A stretch of 21,600 bases of DNA from Candidatus Methanomethylophilaceae archaeon (GCA_023230065.1 JALNYB010000013.1:1-21600); one strand, 5' to 3'; shown: positions 1-7,556, counted from the first letter of the stretch. Program-made: numbers and translations. Notes: generated by a model from the sequence alone, not told the origin.

Positions 1-24
1 CTGTACATATTTACAATAAAACTG

Positions 25-51
25 TTATTGTTTGATATAATCAAACAATAA
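25..51. repeat. Perfect 12-bp palindrome with 3-nt spacer
   Basis: The arms 25-36 and 40-51 are exact reverse complements (TTATTGTTTGAT and ATCAAACAATAA) separated by ATA. It lies about 125 bp beyond the mtaB terminator, at the window edge. It is AT-rich and lacks a following T-run on either strand, so it looks more like an operator or a DNA-level palindrome than an intrinsic terminator. The gene it would serve lies outside the window. Confidence 0.5.
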
Positions 52-157
52 ATCTTATATTAGAAAATTTTGGCGTAAATACTCACACATCATCCATAGT
101 GAATATTTTTAAACATTTTTTATCGACTTTTAATAGAAAGCAGTATTAAGCAGAAGT

Positions 158-189
158 GAAAAAAGAATGGAGAATGGGGCCGAAGCCCC
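158..189 (-). terminator. mtaCB terminator, GC hairpin with UUCG loop plus U-tract
   Basis: Read on the minus strand, GGGGC-TTCG-GCCCC (176-189) forms a 5-bp all-GC stem closed by the very stable UUCG tetraloop. It is followed by a pyrimidine-rich stretch ending in six Ts (complement of 159-164). It begins 37 bp after the mtaB stop codon, so it most likely ends the mtaC-mtaB transcript. Confidence 0.75.
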
Positions 190-226
190 TAAAAAGTTTA
201 ACTCTATGCTAAACGAAGAAACAGTC

Positions 227-1630
227 TTAGAAGCCGTAGTTCTTCTTGTTGTAAAGAGGAACAAGATCTGAATATTTCTTGTCGCAATACTCGAAGAATT
301 TGTCTTCGCTGTCAGGCAATGCTTCAAGGTCCTTGATAATGTTAACAAGAACATCTTTCTGCTTGTTGGTCAAAGCGATCTCTTTTGCCTCGTTACCGGC
401 TTTGATGAGTTTCGCTGCTGTGATACCAGCTGCCCTTGAACGGAGGTAAAGGTTGTTACCTTCTTTGGCAATTGCCTCTCCGATCTTGTATGCATTGTCG
501 TAAGCAAGGACGTATCCTTCTGGTCCTCTTGAACGATCCGAGATCATGTACAAGTCCCTGAGGGTTTTCTCCTGGCCGGTTGCGATAGCTGTGTTCATAA
601 GAGATACTTCGTATCCGAGTGATCCAAGCCAGCACTGAACAGATGATCCACCGAATTCGGGGTGGTACTCGACAGACTCGTTCGACCAAAGGTCACAAAC
701 CTGTGCCATCAGGTTACCCTGAAGATCGCAGTGTGCGCACTGACAGTTCTTTCCTTCCTGTGCACAGGGCTTTCCTGCAATGGATTTTGCAATAGGTCCC
801 TCGTATCCACAGTCTTTGTCAGGTCCGGATGCTCCACATTCCCATGCAACGAGTGTCCTTGCAGACGCGATTGCCCTTGTGACTGCAGAATAGGTTCTCT
901 GAACATCGTTATCAAGATATCCGCCAGCCATGAACATAGCGGTGTTAGCTCCTGCACAGTTGGTGTCTCCTCCTGCGATGGTCTTGTTCTTCTTACAGAT
1001 GTTTACGAACTCTTTCCAAACGTATTCCATATCTATGGAACCGAGGTATCCTACTCCAAAGAGGAATGCAACGACATCTCCGTTTGTTGTTGCATAATCT
1101 GAGAGCTCTTTTCCGCCCATTGTCTCGACAGAGAAAACATCTGCGCCGTTTTCGCAAGCTACCTCTGCTGCCTTGAAGAGTGCTTCAGGGTATGCGTGGT
1201 GACCTTTCATTCCGGTGCGGAGACCTTCTTCTCCTGCCTCACGCTGGTCGGGAATTGTGTGCCTTACTGCACAGTTGATTCCGTATTCCTCGTGGTATTT
1301 TTCGCAGATTGCTTTCTGACCTTCGACGACAGGGATTGCCATCTTGGGTGTTCCCATCTGAGAGACCCATTCTGTTTCAAGCTGTACATCCGGGAATCCG
1401 ACTGTAACTGCTCTCTCAAGAACATCTTTCGAGATATAATCAACATACTCTTTTGCTAACCTTGCAGGGTCTTTTTCAGATCCTGGCCTGGGTGCATAGT
1501 TGAGCTCAGGGATAACCCTGCCTGCTCCAACCTTGATTCCGAATCCATAAGACACAGGTGATTTTGCGGTTCCGAAAACCATCTCATCTGCGCTTGAATA
1601 AGCCATTTTTGTGTATCTAGTAACTGACAT
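227..1630 (-). CDS. mtaB: Methanol:corrinoid methyltransferase MtaB
   Basis: Cytoplasmic zinc enzyme that activates methanol and transfers its methyl group to the Co(I) corrinoid carried by MtaC, the first step of methanol-dependent methanogenesis. At 467 residues it has the usual family length. The three zinc ligands known from Methanosarcina barkeri MtaB (Glu164, Cys220, Cys269) are present at a constant +5 offset: Glu169 in SVETMGG, Cys225 in GDTNCAGAN and Cys274 in GPDKDCGYEG. The ATG at 1630 is chosen because GGAGGTG (1638-1644) lies 7 nt upstream. An ATG 30 bp further upstream has no such site and lies inside mtaC. Only 2 nt separate mtaC from mtaB, and the ribosome site overlaps the last mtaC codons, so the two are translationally linked. 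No mtaA (the methyltransferase to coenzyme M) is in the window. Confidence 0.97.
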   Translation of the reverse strand: MSVTRYTKMAYSSADEMVFGTAKSPVSYGFGIKVGAGRVIPELNYAPRPGSEKDPARLAKEYVDYISKDVLERAVTVGFPDVQLETEWVSQMGTPKMAIPVVEGQKAICEKYHEEYGINCAVRHTIPDQREAGEEGLRTGMKGHHAYPEALFKAAEVACENGADVFSVETMGGKELSDYATTNGDVVAFLFGVGYLGSIDMEYVWKEFVNICKKNKTIAGGDTNCAGANTAMFMAGGYLDNDVQRTYSAVTRAIASARTLVAWECGASGPDKDCGYEGPIAKSIAGKPCAQEGKNCQCAHCDLQGNLMAQVCDLWSNESVEYHPEFGGSSVQCWLGSLGYEVSLMNTAIATGQEKTLRDLYMISDRSRGPEGYVLAYDNAYKIGEAIAKEGNNLYLRSRAAGITAAKLIKAGNEAKEIALTNKQKDVLVNIIKDLEALPDSEDKFFEYCDKKYSDLVPLYNKKNYGF

Positions 1631-1632
1631 GT

Positions 1633-2415
1633 TTAAGCACCTCCTACGATGTTGTCCCATTCTTCTCTGATTTTTCTCCAGTCGTATCCGGCTTTGATCT
1701 TGTCAGCTATTGGCGGGGTCTGTGGTGCTTTCTCTGAGTATATTCCGAGGTCGAATGACTCTGCGAAATCTCTGTTTACTGCTCCACCGGCTGCCATGAA
1801 TGGTGTGTTGATTCCCTTTCCGCGAAGTTGCTCTGCGGCGTGCGGGAATGCGGTCATGGTTGTTGTCATAAGTGCTGTTCCTGTTATGAGCATAGGCTTC
1901 GATTTAACGACCTCTGCTACTACATCAGTAACTGCAACATCTTTTCCCATATCGATAACTGAATATCCAGATGATCTCATCATAACTGCTGCGATGTTCT
2001 TTCCGATATCGTGGGGGTCTCCCTCTGCTGCATGCATAACAACTAATCCTTTTGTCTCTCTTCCTCCGGGGATCTGCTTCTCTGCGATAGCGATTCCGAT
2101 CTCCATGGTCTTTGCGGCCATCATGATCTCAGGAAGGTAGTAGATGTGCTCTGCGTACAGTTTTGCAACACATTCCATTCCGACAACCAATCCATCATTG
2201 ATGACAGAGAGTGGTTTAACGGTCTTAAGTGCCTCAGTAACTGCTGGTCCTACATCCTTGAATTTCATGTACAAGACAGTCTCAGCGACTTTCTTGAGTG
2301 TAGGGTCCGACGGAAGCATTTTTTTAGCAACCGATTCCGGAGTTGTTTCGTTCTGAGCCTCAACGTCGTAACGTTTGAGGATCTTTGTATAGTCGACTCC
2401 TTTGTGACTTACCAT
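1633..2415 (-). CDS. mtaC: Methanol-specific corrinoid protein MtaC
   Basis: Corrinoid carrier that accepts the methyl group from MtaB and hands it to an MtaA-type enzyme for coenzyme M methylation. It has 260 residues. An N-terminal helical cap region (about 20-115) is followed by a Rossmann-like B12 domain with the DxHxxG motif, Asp133-Pro-His135-Asp-Ile-Gly138. His135 is the expected lower axial cobalt ligand. The ATG at 2415 is preceded by GGAGG (2423-2427, minus strand), whereas the reading frame continues 15 codons further upstream without one. The gene heads the mtaC-mtaB unit, in the same order as in Methanosarcina. The leader contains a potential hairpin (2434-2456) and the upstream region carries repeated ATGGATG elements. 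When the corrinoid is accidentally oxidised to Co(II) it needs ATP-dependent reactivation, which the divergent ramA gene can plausibly supply. Confidence 0.97.
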   Translation of the reverse strand: MVSHKGVDYTKILKRYDVEAQNETTPESVAKKMLPSDPTLKKVAETVLYMKFKDVGPAVTEALKTVKPLSVINDGLVVGMECVAKLYAEHIYYLPEIMMAAKTMEIGIAIAEKQIPGGRETKGLVVMHAAEGDPHDIGKNIAAVMMRSSGYSVIDMGKDVAVTDVVAEVVKSKPMLITGTALMTTTMTAFPHAAEQLRGKGINTPFMAAGGAVNRDFAESFDLGIYSEKAPQTPPIADKIKAGYDWRKIREEWDNIVGGA

Positions 2416-2433
2416 ATTTTTTCCTCCAAATAA

Positions 2434-2456
2434 GTGCTGTCGAATTACTTCGGCAC
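2434..2456 (-). promoter_or_regulatory. Potential hairpin in the mtaC 5' leader
   Basis: On the minus strand the sequence folds as GTGC-CGAA-GTAA-TTCG-(ACA)-GCAC: two 4-bp stems, a 3-nt bulge and a GNRA-type loop (GUAA). It sits 18 nt upstream of the mtaC start, just ahead of the GGAGG site, and leaves that site exposed. Long mtaCB leaders are known in Methanosarcina, but a role for this one is inference. Confidence 0.4.
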
Positions 2457-2722
2457 ACACTAAAACTCTTAAATGGTTGGTTAATATTTAATTACTGTCC
2501 AGGATGGATGTTATATCCATAAATATAAATAAAAAGAATAAGTATAAATATAACTAAATTAAAAGTACTGTTTAACGCATCTAAACTTCAAAAATATAGT
2601 TACATCCATATTCATCCATCGTTCCCTCATATTAGAATGTATTAGAATCATAAAGAAATAAGACGAAAGAATGCAACAAAATTACTGATTAAGCGAAAAC
2701 TAAATTGGTTAGATTGTAAAGA

Positions 2723-2730
2723 CTAAATAC
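2723..2730 (+). promoter_or_regulatory. Candidate TATA box of a leaderless GTPase-operon transcript
   Basis: CTAAATAC is centred about 26 bp before the ATG at 2753, the spacing expected between an archaeal TATA box and the transcription start. The ATG has no Shine-Dalgarno sequence ahead of it, so a leaderless mRNA beginning at or near the ATG explains both facts. Confidence 0.45.
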
Positions 2731-2752
2731 GATACTTTTCGATTACGGTTGT

Positions 2753-3343
2753 ATGTTTGTATATATTCTGGGCGGATTCCTAGGAAGTGGAAAAACGACC
2801 CTATTGATGAAACTAGCATCAATGTATAGTAAAAAAGGAACTAAAGTTGCTATCGTTGTTAATGAAGCAGGTGAAGTCGGTGTAGATGGCGCCACTCTAA
2901 AAGCAGAAGGATATGACGCGATCGAATTACCTGACGGTTGCATTTGCTGTACATTGTCAGGAACACTTCAACATGCACTACAAAGCATCAAGAAAGATAT
3001 TGATCCTGATGTCATTATAATCGAACCTACTGGATTAGCTCTTCCGCACAAAGTTGAAACTCTTGTACGTACCTCGATGATCGATCCTGAGGAGACCATC
3101 ATAATTGGTGTCGCAGATATTCAAAGATTTGACGACCTTATTAAAAAGAAAGAAGAATTCTTCAAAAGACAAATGTTCGGAGCAAATTTTATTCTTATCA
3201 ATAAAGCAGATCTTGCATCTCCTGAACAACTTGCATCCGCGGCAGCTTATCTTAAACGCGAATACCCTGATAAATTGATTATATCAGTATCTAACAAGAC
3301 CGGACAAAATCTAGATAAAGTCTACGAGTTGATGAAAGAATGA
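2753..3343 (+). CDS. COG0523 (CobW/HypB-like) metal-chaperone GTPase, GTPase domain only
   Basis: Small P-loop GTPase of the G3E family, whose members deliver Zn, Co, Ni or related cofactors to target proteins. Its 196 residues contain the P-loop GGFLGSGKTT (7-16), the metal-binding CxCC signature Cys63-Ile-Cys65-Cys66 that marks COG0523 proteins, EPTG at 91-94 (Walker B region), and the guanine-specificity motif NKAD (150-153). The usual C-terminal CobW_C domain, often His-rich in the family, is missing. A His-rich protein is encoded immediately downstream with a 4-nt ATGA overlap, as if the metal-binding half had been split off. The operon continues into ramA and is divergent from mtaCB. 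A role in loading zinc (MtaB) or handling cobalt/corrinoid is inferred from this context. The start has no ribosome site and is probably leaderless. Confidence 0.88.
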   Translation: MFVYILGGFLGSGKTTLLMKLASMYSKKGTKVAIVVNEAGEVGVDGATLKAEGYDAIELPDGCICCTLSGTLQHALQSIKKDIDPDVIIIEPTGLALPHKVETLVRTSMIDPEETIIIGVADIQRFDDLIKKKEEFFKRQMFGANFILINKADLASPEQLASAAAYLKREYPDKLIISVSNKTGQNLDKVYELMKE

Positions 3344-3978
3344 GCGAAGAACACAACCATAAACACAATGAAGATTGTCACTGTCAAGAGTGTGAAGATA
3401 AACGCAACGGAGGTGAAAAGACTTCTATGGAAGAAGCGGGCGGAGTAGCAGTAGGTTTCGTAGGACACTTCCATGGATGGAATTCAGATGCAGAAGCGAG
3501 ACTTACTAATGCTCTGATTGTTACTGGAAAATGGGTTGAAAAGGAATCAGGATGCCTCCTCGGACACATCAAATGTGCCGTTTATCATGATGACGGATCT
3601 GGTATCACACTTAACCTTACTGATTTGGATAATGGAGTTGAACACCATGGTGTCATCGACCCATGCGAAGAAATCAATTTTAACTTTATGGCAGCAGTCC
3701 TAGATGTGGATCCACATGAACTGGAACACATAATGATGCACGCCATTGAAGATACTGGAATCGATTACCAGATTAAAGAAGGGCACCATCACCATCACCA
3801 CGATGATGATGACGAACATTGTTGCTGTGGCGATTCCCATGAGCATCACCATCACCACGATGATGATAATGATGGTGAGGAATGCCATTGTAAAGCATGT
3901 GAAGATCGTCGTAAAGAAGAAGCTTCCAAGCAGACAACTGAAAAGAAATCTATTTGGGATAAGATCAGGAGGAAATGA
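3340..3978 (+). CDS. Histidine/cysteine-rich putative metal-binding protein
   Basis: I do not recognise a named family for this 212-residue, apparently cytoplasmic protein (no signal peptide or membrane segment). The ends are metal-ligand-rich. CHCQECEDKR at 13-22 is echoed by CHCKACEDRR at 182-191. Between them are six consecutive histidines followed by aspartates (149-158), CCC at 161-163 and HEHHHHH plus acidic residues at 167-176. The central region (about 35-145) looks like a folded domain with further His, Asp and Cys residues (GHFHGWN, GCLLGHIKC, DPHELEH). The start overlaps the GTPase stop (ATGA). The stop lies 2 nt before the preferred ramA ATG, and the ramA ribosome site is inside its last codons. 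The likely job is a metal reservoir or delivery partner for the GTPase serving the RamA/Mta system; this is inference from composition and operon position. Confidence 0.85.
   Translation: MSEEHNHKHNEDCHCQECEDKRNGGEKTSMEEAGGVAVGFVGHFHGWNSDAEARLTNALIVTGKWVEKESGCLLGHIKCAVYHDDGSGITLNLTDLDNGVEHHGVIDPCEEINFNFMAAVLDVDPHELEHIMMHAIEDTGIDYQIKEGHHHHHHDDDDEHCCCGDSHEHHHHHDDDNDGEECHCKACEDRRKEEASKQTTEKKSIWDKIRRK
3787..3867 (+). repeat. 24-bp exact direct repeat within the His-rich gene
   Basis: The 24-bp segments 3787-3810 and 3844-3867 are identical and both encode a His run followed by Asp residues. Their start-to-start distance is 57 bp (19 codons), so they are in the same frame. This indicates an internal duplication that enlarged the metal-binding tail. 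Confidence 0.85.
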
Positions 3979-3980
3979 AA

Positions 3981-5597
3981 ATGAGTTATGGAATATCTTT
4001 AGATATGGGTACAAGCGGAACGAGGGCTCATGCAGTCGATCTTTCCAACGGTAAGATTTTGTCTACATCAGTAACCGAATGCCACCCTTTACCGGGTGCG
4101 AACATCATGGATCATTTGACATTCTGTATCAATGTTGGTACAGAATTAGCTCACGATATCGTAATGGATACTGTGAACAAAGTCATAAAAACGTTAGATA
4201 TAGATCTTAAAAAAGTAGAAAAGGTCAGTATATGTGGTAATCCAATTCAATTATCCCTATTCCAGGGGATTCCCATAGACGATCTTGCTTTTGCCGGTGA
4301 AAACGCTCACAAAGCAAGAGGTATCAAAAACCAGGCAAGGAATGCAGGTGTATTCTCAGCAGTAGATGTTGGAATGGATCTCCCTGATGGAACTGAACTT
4401 TATGTTCCTCCTGCGATTAGACACGAAATAGGTGCAGATGCACTTGCTATGATGTATAAAAGCGGATTCCTCGATCAGAAAAAGAACTGCCTCGTAACTG
4501 ATTATGGAACCAATGCAGAAATGGCATTAAAGGTTGGAGACGAGATCTATACAGGGTCTGCAGCAGCAGGTCCGGCTATGGAGGGACAATCAATCAAATG
4601 CGGTATGCTTGCAGGTCCAGGCGCAATCAGTGACTTGGAATATGATTTCTCATGGAAATGCATGGTATTGGATGAGGAAATAACTCCCCAACCAGGTGAC
4701 AACTGCGATTTTGGTCTTAATCTGATCACAGAAGAAGGGCCTATGCACGGAAAAGCGAAAGGAATCACTGGAACCGGAGTGATTGCTGCTGTCGCTGCGG
4801 CTTTAGATGGAAACCTGTGGAAAAAGGGAAAGCTACAAACAGATGATGGCATGATGCACTTCCAGGATGGCATCTATATCGATTCACATGACATCTCTGA
4901 AGCGTGTAAAGCCATCGGTGCAATAAGAGCAGGTCACTTCACGTTATTGGAACACGCTGGTATAAAATTCGATGAAATGAATATCATGTACATGGCAGGA
5001 GCATCAGGAACATACGTTGATGCCGTTAAAGCAAGAGAAGTAGGACTCATACCTCCTTCCTGTAAAGAAGTCTATCAGTGGGGTAACACCTCATTGGCAA
5101 TGGCAACAGATATTCTAACCAAACCTGAACTCCTTGATGAATTACAGGTAATTGCAGACGGCATCAGGGCCAATCATGTAATGTTCGCCTCTGATAAGAC
5201 CTTTGAACAGATCTATATGCAGGAACTCGCCCACTGGGATGAGGGAATGGGCATGGATATGTACAACAACAATAACAAGATCTATGGAATACAAGAATTG
5301 CCTAAAGTACACGGGACGCCCAATGTACATCGTATGGTAATACGTGATATTCCTGATCTCGGTGCAAGAGGACTCCGCATCGTTCATGACATTGGAACCA
5401 ACCTTGTCGGAAAGATGGATGGCTGCACAGGCTGTAAGAAATGTGAACATGAATGTCCTGAACATGCACTCACGGTCATGCCTGACAAGACCATTGTTGT
5501 AAAAACAAAGAATTGTCTCGGAACAGCATGCTACAGATGCCAGTTCATATGCCCCGAAAAGGTCTATAAATTCGACACTCTCAGATTGGAAAATTAA
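3981..5597 (+). CDS. ramA: Corrinoid-protein reductive activase, RamA family
   Basis: RamA-type proteins use ATP and an iron-sulfur relay to reduce inactive Co(II) corrinoid proteins back to Co(I). The 538 residues match the length of Methanosarcina RamA. The N-terminal half starts with an ASKHA-like ATPase motif (SLDMGTSGTR) and contains glycine-rich segments typical of the family (VTDYGTNAEMAL, AGASGTY). The C-terminus carries two [4Fe-4S] motifs: CxxCxxCxxxCP at about 482-493 and CxxxxCxxCxxxCP at about 512-525. The ATG at 3981 is chosen because AGGAGG (3967-3972) is 8 nt upstream and the resulting N-terminus (MSYG) resembles known RamA starts. An ATG at 3975, overlapping the upstream stop, is only 2 nt from that site. 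Proximity to mtaCB suggests MtaC as a client, but methylamine corrinoid proteins encoded elsewhere could be clients too. Confidence 0.93.
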   Translation: MSYGISLDMGTSGTRAHAVDLSNGKILSTSVTECHPLPGANIMDHLTFCINVGTELAHDIVMDTVNKVIKTLDIDLKKVEKVSICGNPIQLSLFQGIPIDDLAFAGENAHKARGIKNQARNAGVFSAVDVGMDLPDGTELYVPPAIRHEIGADALAMMYKSGFLDQKKNCLVTDYGTNAEMALKVGDEIYTGSAAAGPAMEGQSIKCGMLAGPGAISDLEYDFSWKCMVLDEEITPQPGDNCDFGLNLITEEGPMHGKAKGITGTGVIAAVAAALDGNLWKKGKLQTDDGMMHFQDGIYIDSHDISEACKAIGAIRAGHFTLLEHAGIKFDEMNIMYMAGASGTYVDAVKAREVGLIPPSCKEVYQWGNTSLAMATDILTKPELLDELQVIADGIRANHVMFASDKTFEQIYMQELAHWDEGMGMDMYNNNNKIYGIQELPKVHGTPNVHRMVIRDIPDLGARGLRIVHDIGTNLVGKMDGCTGCKKCEHECPEHALTVMPDKTIVVKTKNCLGTACYRCQFICPEKVYKFDTLRLEN

Positions 5598-5605
5598 ACT
5601 TCAAA

Positions 5606-5630
5606 GGGGGTAAACCCCCCAACCGTTTTT
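5606..5630 (+). terminator. Terminator of the GTPase-ramA operon
   Basis: GGGGG (5606-5610), loop TAAA, CCCCC (5615-5619) is followed after a short spacer by TTTTT (5626-5630) and a T-rich stretch. It starts 9 nt after the ramA stop codon. Confidence 0.75.
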
Positions 5631-5882
5631 ATTTGATTTTTAAATCGAGAGCATGTTTATTAATTGAATCTATTAATTTCTTGATATCGCTTTCTAGATG
5701 TTGAGTGACTATTGAAATCTAACTCATAACAAATTTTCGATAATTGTAATTGTGTAAAATTAATTTTATCGATGTCTTTCTGTGTGGGCCTAATCATATC
5801 TATAATGAAGTATCGTGGAATGTGTATTTCGTTTTCTTTGTAAAATATTATAAAATGTTAAACCGGTTGTGAAAAAAAATCT
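5631..5882. other. AT-rich spacer between convergent operons
   Basis: This stretch lies between the ramA terminator (plus strand) and the ABC-importer terminator (minus strand). I find no credible reading frame, RNA gene or strong repeat in it. Confidence 0.5.
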
Positions 5883-5901
5883 TTCGGACCTTTGGCCCGA
5901 A
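5872..5901 (-). terminator. Terminator of the ABC importer operon
   Basis: On the minus strand TTCGGGCC-AAA-GGTCCGAA (5883-5901) forms an 8-bp stem with one G-U pair. It is followed by a run of eight Ts (complement of 5872-5879) separated from the stem by AGA. It begins 13 bp after the ATPase stop codon. Confidence 0.8.
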
Positions 5902-5914
5902 AAAAAATTGAAGT

Positions 5915-6736
5915 TTATCCCATCACATTCTCATTCTCAAGTTCCACAAGAATCCTTTTTCTAAGAATAGAGAATGCTGGATCCGCACGATCCCTAGGTC
6001 TCGGCCAAGGAACCGTAATGATTTCCTTGATCGTTGCAGGACGCTTCGTAAGGATTATGATTCTATCTGACAAGAACAATGCTTCATCCACCGAGTGTGT
6101 AACAAAAATAATAGTCTGATCTGTTTTAGCCAATACTCTAAGCAGTTGTACTTGCATAATATTCCTTGTCTGGGCATCTAAGGATCCGAACGGTTCATCC
6201 ATAAGAGTCACCTCTGGATGATTGACTAGAACCCTTGCGATACCGACGCGCTGTTTCATTCCTCCAGATAATTCATGTACTCTAGAATCAGCGAATTTTT
6301 CCAAACCTACGAGCTTAATATATCTGTCTGCCCTAGTGCGACGTTCCTCTTTGGGAACTCCTGCAACCTCCATTCCGAATTCAACATTCCTTCTTACAGA
6401 TCTCCATGGAAAAAGAGCGAAATCCTGAAACACCATTCCTCTGTCCGAACCTGGACCGGAAGCCGCTTTACCATCTATCAAAATCGTACCCGATGTAGGT
6501 TCCAACAGTCCTGCAATCATTCTTAATATAGTCGTCTTTCCACATCCTGAAGGACCTACGATTGTCACAAGTTCTCCCTTACGGATATTCAAAGAGAAAT
6601 CTTCCACTGCCACTGTCTCTGAATCATCTGTCTTGTAGACCTTTCTGAGATTCTTTATACAGATCTGTGCCTCTTCGCAACCACAATTATCTACATCTGA
6701 GATTTCCTCATTGATGTTTGAAATTTCGTCACTCAT
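5915..6736 (-). CDS. ABC importer ATPase, nitrate/sulfonate/taurine type
   Basis: Cytoplasmic nucleotide-binding subunit (273 residues) of an importer like SsuABC/TauABC. It shows Walker A GPSGCGKTT, the Q-loop region FQDFALFPW, the ABC signature LSGGMKQR, Walker B VTLMDEPF with D-loop SLDAQT, and the switch histidine in VTHSVDEAL. The N-terminal ~30 residues before the ABC fold are acidic (SDEISNINEEISDVDNCGCEE) and may just be an extension. Its ATG overlaps the permease stop codon (ATGA), and it is the last gene of a three-gene leftward operon. The transported compound cannot be told from sequence: this family takes up nitrate, cyanate, sulfonates, taurine, thiamine precursors and others. 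Confidence 0.93.
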   Translation of the reverse strand: MSDEISNINEEISDVDNCGCEEAQICIKNLRKVYKTDDSETVAVEDFSLNIRKGELVTIVGPSGCGKTTILRMIAGLLEPTSGTILIDGKAASGPGSDRGMVFQDFALFPWRSVRRNVEFGMEVAGVPKEERRTRADRYIKLVGLEKFADSRVHELSGGMKQRVGIARVLVNHPEVTLMDEPFGSLDAQTRNIMQVQLLRVLAKTDQTIIFVTHSVDEALFLSDRIIILTKRPATIKEIITVPWPRPRDRADPAFSILRKRILVELENENVMG

Positions 6737-7551
6737 TCTTCCATCCCCATTCTTTTTACAATAACTCTATGTATATAATCGGCGAGTCCGATGGTCAGAA
6801 GACCTAAAATAGCAATTATTACAAGTGCAGCAAATGCACCTGCTCCGGATCCTACGACAGATGATTGTTCCTGCAGGTAATATCCAATTCCTGCGTTAAT
6901 AGGTGCGAACATCTCGGCTGCAACTATACACATCCATCCAACTCCCAGTCCAACTTTGATTCCATTCATTGTGTACGGTACCGCACTGGGAATCATGACC
7001 TTTGTGAAAGTCTGTAACTTAGAAGCTCCCAATGTCTTAGAAGCGTCTATCAGACCTTGGTCGATCTTCATTACACCGAAGATCACATTCGTAAGCAATG
7101 GGAAGAAGATACCTATGAACACAACAAGTATAGGACCTACGGTATAATTGATGCCGTAGATGAATATAGGTGCCCACGCTATTGGTGCGATAGGTCTCAG
7201 AATCTCCAAAATAGGATTGGCGAACTGCCTTACTATCCTCGAATAACCTATAACAAGACCCAACGGAACCGCTACAACTAGTGCCAGGACGAATCCTTTC
7301 AAAAATGTAGACATGCTTGCCGCAATATACTGCCACATACTTTTTCCGGTGATTGGATCACCGACACTATATAAAGTGGCCAAGGCGTCCCATGTTTCCA
7401 AAGGAGTCGGAAGAAATGATGAGTTTGCAAGTAATGATGCTATCCACCATATTTCCAATAATAAAATCAAAGAAACAATGGTTATACCTAAAGATTTACT
7501 GAATCTGTGGTACTTATTATTCTCATCATATTTTAATCTTGAATATTCCAT
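6733..7551 (-). CDS. ABC importer permease, nitrate/sulfonate/taurine type
   Basis: Integral membrane subunit of the importer, 272 residues from the ATG at 7551. Hydrophobic segments are visible at about residues 19-43, 80-110, 118-140, 145-165, 195-220 and 235-260, consistent with the six-helix fold. The cytoplasmic coupling (EAA) loop is recognisable as DASKTLGASKLQTFTKVMIP, the contact site for the ATPase. ATG 7551 is preferred because GGTGAT lies 4 nt upstream. A GTG at 7560 overlapping the binding-protein stop (GTGA) would add three residues but has no ribosome site. Both junctions in this operon overlap, so the three subunits are probably translationally coupled. Confidence 0.92.
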   Translation of the reverse strand: MEYSRLKYDENNKYHRFSKSLGITIVSLILLLEIWWIASLLANSSFLPTPLETWDALATLYSVGDPITGKSMWQYIAASMSTFLKGFVLALVVAVPLGLVIGYSRIVRQFANPILEILRPIAPIAWAPIFIYGINYTVGPILVVFIGIFFPLLTNVIFGVMKIDQGLIDASKTLGASKLQTFTKVMIPSAVPYTMNGIKVGLGVGWMCIVAAEMFAPINAGIGYYLQEQSSVVGSGAGAFAALVIIAILGLLTIGLADYIHRVIVKRMGMEE

Positions 7552-7556
7552 TGATA

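Larger units (their letters stand above)
2416..2752. promoter_or_regulatory. Divergent mtaC / GTPase-operon control region
   Basis: This 337-bp gene-free region separates two divergent operons. It is very AT-rich in the middle (2521-2565), with several TATA-like stretches usable on the minus strand, for example 2521-2532. ATGGATG elements occur at 2504-2510, in an inverted pair with 2515-2520 (ATGGAT-5 nt-ATCCAT), and twice in the opposite orientation at 2602-2620. The outer GATGGATG (2503-2510) and CATCCATC (2613-2620) form an 8-bp inverted repeat about 100 bp apart, flanking the AT-rich core. I see no coding potential here. Confidence 0.5.

Noticed and set aside
1649..2140. 163-codon open frame antisense to mtaC
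   Set aside because: mtaC on the other strand is certain; this is a mirror frame with no family features.
3784..3867. CAC/CAT/GAT repeats as a CRISPR-like or microsatellite array
   Set aside because: They encode in-frame His and Asp runs inside a gene; spacing and content do not fit a CRISPR array.
3746..4054. Met/Ile/Thr-rich frame overlapping the end of the His-rich gene
   Set aside because: It is the frame-shifted reading of the CAC/CAT/GAT repeats; the His-rich frame fits the operon overlaps.
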